From contig JANTGN010000142.1 of assembly GCA_024762895.1 (NCBI GenBank), forward strand, positions 1 to 6,972: 6,972 nt of DNA, given 5' to 3'. How positions within the stretch are numbered: position 1 is the first letter of the stretch; every line of letters begins with the position of its first letter. Shown piece by piece: positions 6,234 through 6,972 of this stretch. Both the position numbers and the translations under genes were made by a program. The notes beneath the pieces were generated by a model. The model searched no databases and was not told the origin of the DNA. It saw only the letters and a program-made list of their open reading frames with translations. This stretch comes from Thiotrichales bacterium. Its GTDB lineage: Bacteria > Pseudomonadota > Gammaproteobacteria > J044.

Positions 6234-6972
6234 GACTCAGACTCCTGACGTCTCAGACGACGGCGAATATTCTTCTGCATCACAAAGTAATCGATGAGCG
6301 GCGCGAAGATATTCGCGAACAGAATGGCCAGCATCATGCCCTCGGGGAAGGCCGGATTCACGACACGTATCAGGATCACCATGACGCCGATCAGGATGCC
6401 AAAATACCACCGCCCCTCGTTGGTCATCGCTGCCGTCACCGGGTCAGTGGCCATGAAGATCATGCCAAAGGCAAAACCACCCAACACCAGGTGCCAGTAC
6501 CAGGGCATGGCGAACATGGGATTGGTCTCACTTCCTATGCCATTGAACATCAGGGAAGTAGCCACCATACCGATCATGACTCCGACGATAATCCGCCAGT
6601 TGGCGATTCGGGTGATGACCAGCATCAGTCCACCTATAAGGCAGGCCAGTGTCGAGGTCTCGCCGATGGATCCGGGGATGGTGCCCAGGAAGGCATCAAA
6701 CCAGGTGATGTTGGTCTGCAGGACCGCCTCGATACCTCCGCTGGCGGCCACGCCCAGGGCCGTGGCACCGGAATAGCCATCAACGGCCGTCCAGACGGTA
6801 TCGCCCGACATAAAGGCCGGATAGGCAAAGAACAGAAAGGCCCTTCCTGTAAGCGCAGGGTTCAGGAAGTTTTTACCCGTACCGCCAAAGACCTCTTTGC
6901 CCACAATCACACCAAACAGGATGCCCAGGGCCACCATCCACAAGGGAATGGTAGGGGGCAGTGTGAGGGTGA
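6230..6972 (-). CDS. nqrB: NqrB, covalent-FMN membrane subunit B of Na+-NQR (C-terminal part)
   Basis: The 3' part of nqrB; the coding frame runs off the right edge, so there is no start codon in the window. About 247 residues are visible, and by comparison with the roughly 415-residue family length some 165 N-terminal residues are missing. NqrB is the large polytopic subunit that carries covalent FMN and forms the main Na+ translocation path with the quinone site nearby. The acceptor motif DGYSGAT is present, with its Thr codon at 6761-6763. Family-typical stretches include GKEVFGGTGKNFLNPALTGR before the motif, FGMIFMATDPVTAAMTNEGR after it and FANIFAPLID near the end. Several hydrophobic helices are evident. 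The basic tail (KNIRRRLRRQ) should be cytoplasmic. The stop TGA at 6230 overlaps the nqrC start. Confidence 0.98.
   Translation of the reverse strand, partial: TLTLPPTIPLWMVALGILFGVIVGKEVFGGTGKNFLNPALTGRAFLFFAYPAFMSGDTVWTAVDGYSGATALGVAASGGIEAVLQTNITWFDAFLGTIPGSIGETSTLACLIGGLMLVITRIANWRIIVGVMIGMVATSLMFNGIGSETNPMFAMPWYWHLVLGGFAFGMIFMATDPVTAAMTNEGRWYFGILIGVMVILIRVVNPAFPEGMMLAILFANIFAPLIDYFVMQKNIRRRLRRQESES

Noticed and set aside
6294..6776. Plus-strand open frame (160 codons) opposite nqrB
   Set aside because: Antisense to conserved NqrB membrane segments; rich in Met, Ile and Pro with no family resemblance.
4162..6972. Possibility that the operon is RNF rather than NQR
   Set aside because: The reductase-type NqrF with a 2Fe-2S ferredoxin domain, FAD and NADH motifs, plus nqrM, is specific to Na+-NQR; RNF has RnfB/RnfC-type subunits instead.

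Overview
The window is a stretch of a gammaproteobacterial-type chromosome with moderate GC content. Eight genes on the minus strand converge on one plus-strand gene at the left end. Most of it is the distal part of an nqr operon, which encodes the Na+-translocating NADH:quinone reductase. Read along the minus strand (right to left) the order is nqrB (3' part only), nqrC, nqrD, nqrE, nqrF, apbE, nqrM, then a small two-CBS-domain protein. The nqrA gene, the start of nqrB and the operon promoter lie beyond the right edge. The gene order apbE-nqrM behind nqrF, together with the protein sequences, suggests a marine or halophilic gammaproteobacterium; I cannot name a genus.

The operon is tightly packed. 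nqrB/nqrC share an ATGA overlap, nqrC/nqrD are 3 bases apart, nqrD/nqrE are 2 bases apart, and apbE starts inside the end of nqrF. The only real gap among nqrB-apbE is 50 bases between nqrE and nqrF. It is filled exactly by a 16-codon open frame whose stop overlaps the nqrF start. All the cofactor residues I can check are present: FMN-threonine sites in NqrB and NqrC, paired membrane cysteines in NqrD and NqrE, and the 2Fe-2S cysteines, FAD motif and NADH motif in NqrF. The operon also carries both known maturation factors. ApbE attaches FMN to NqrB and NqrC, and NqrM is needed for the metal centre in NqrD/NqrE. It is therefore close to a self-sufficient Na+-pump cassette.

The CBS-pair gene lies 75 bases after nqrM on the same strand, with its own strong ribosome binding site. 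It may be an energy-sensing add-on, but no link to the pump can be shown from sequence. It ends at a perfect inverted repeat that probably acts as a terminator for both convergent directions.

Left of that, on the plus strand, is a protein related to 4-hydroxyphenylpyruvate dioxygenase (HPPD). It keeps the His-His-Glu iron triad but appears to have lost two substrate-binding glutamines, so its substrate is probably different. This is the least ordinary gene here. I see no mobile element, CRISPR array, tRNA or rRNA, and no gene-free stretch above 300 bases.
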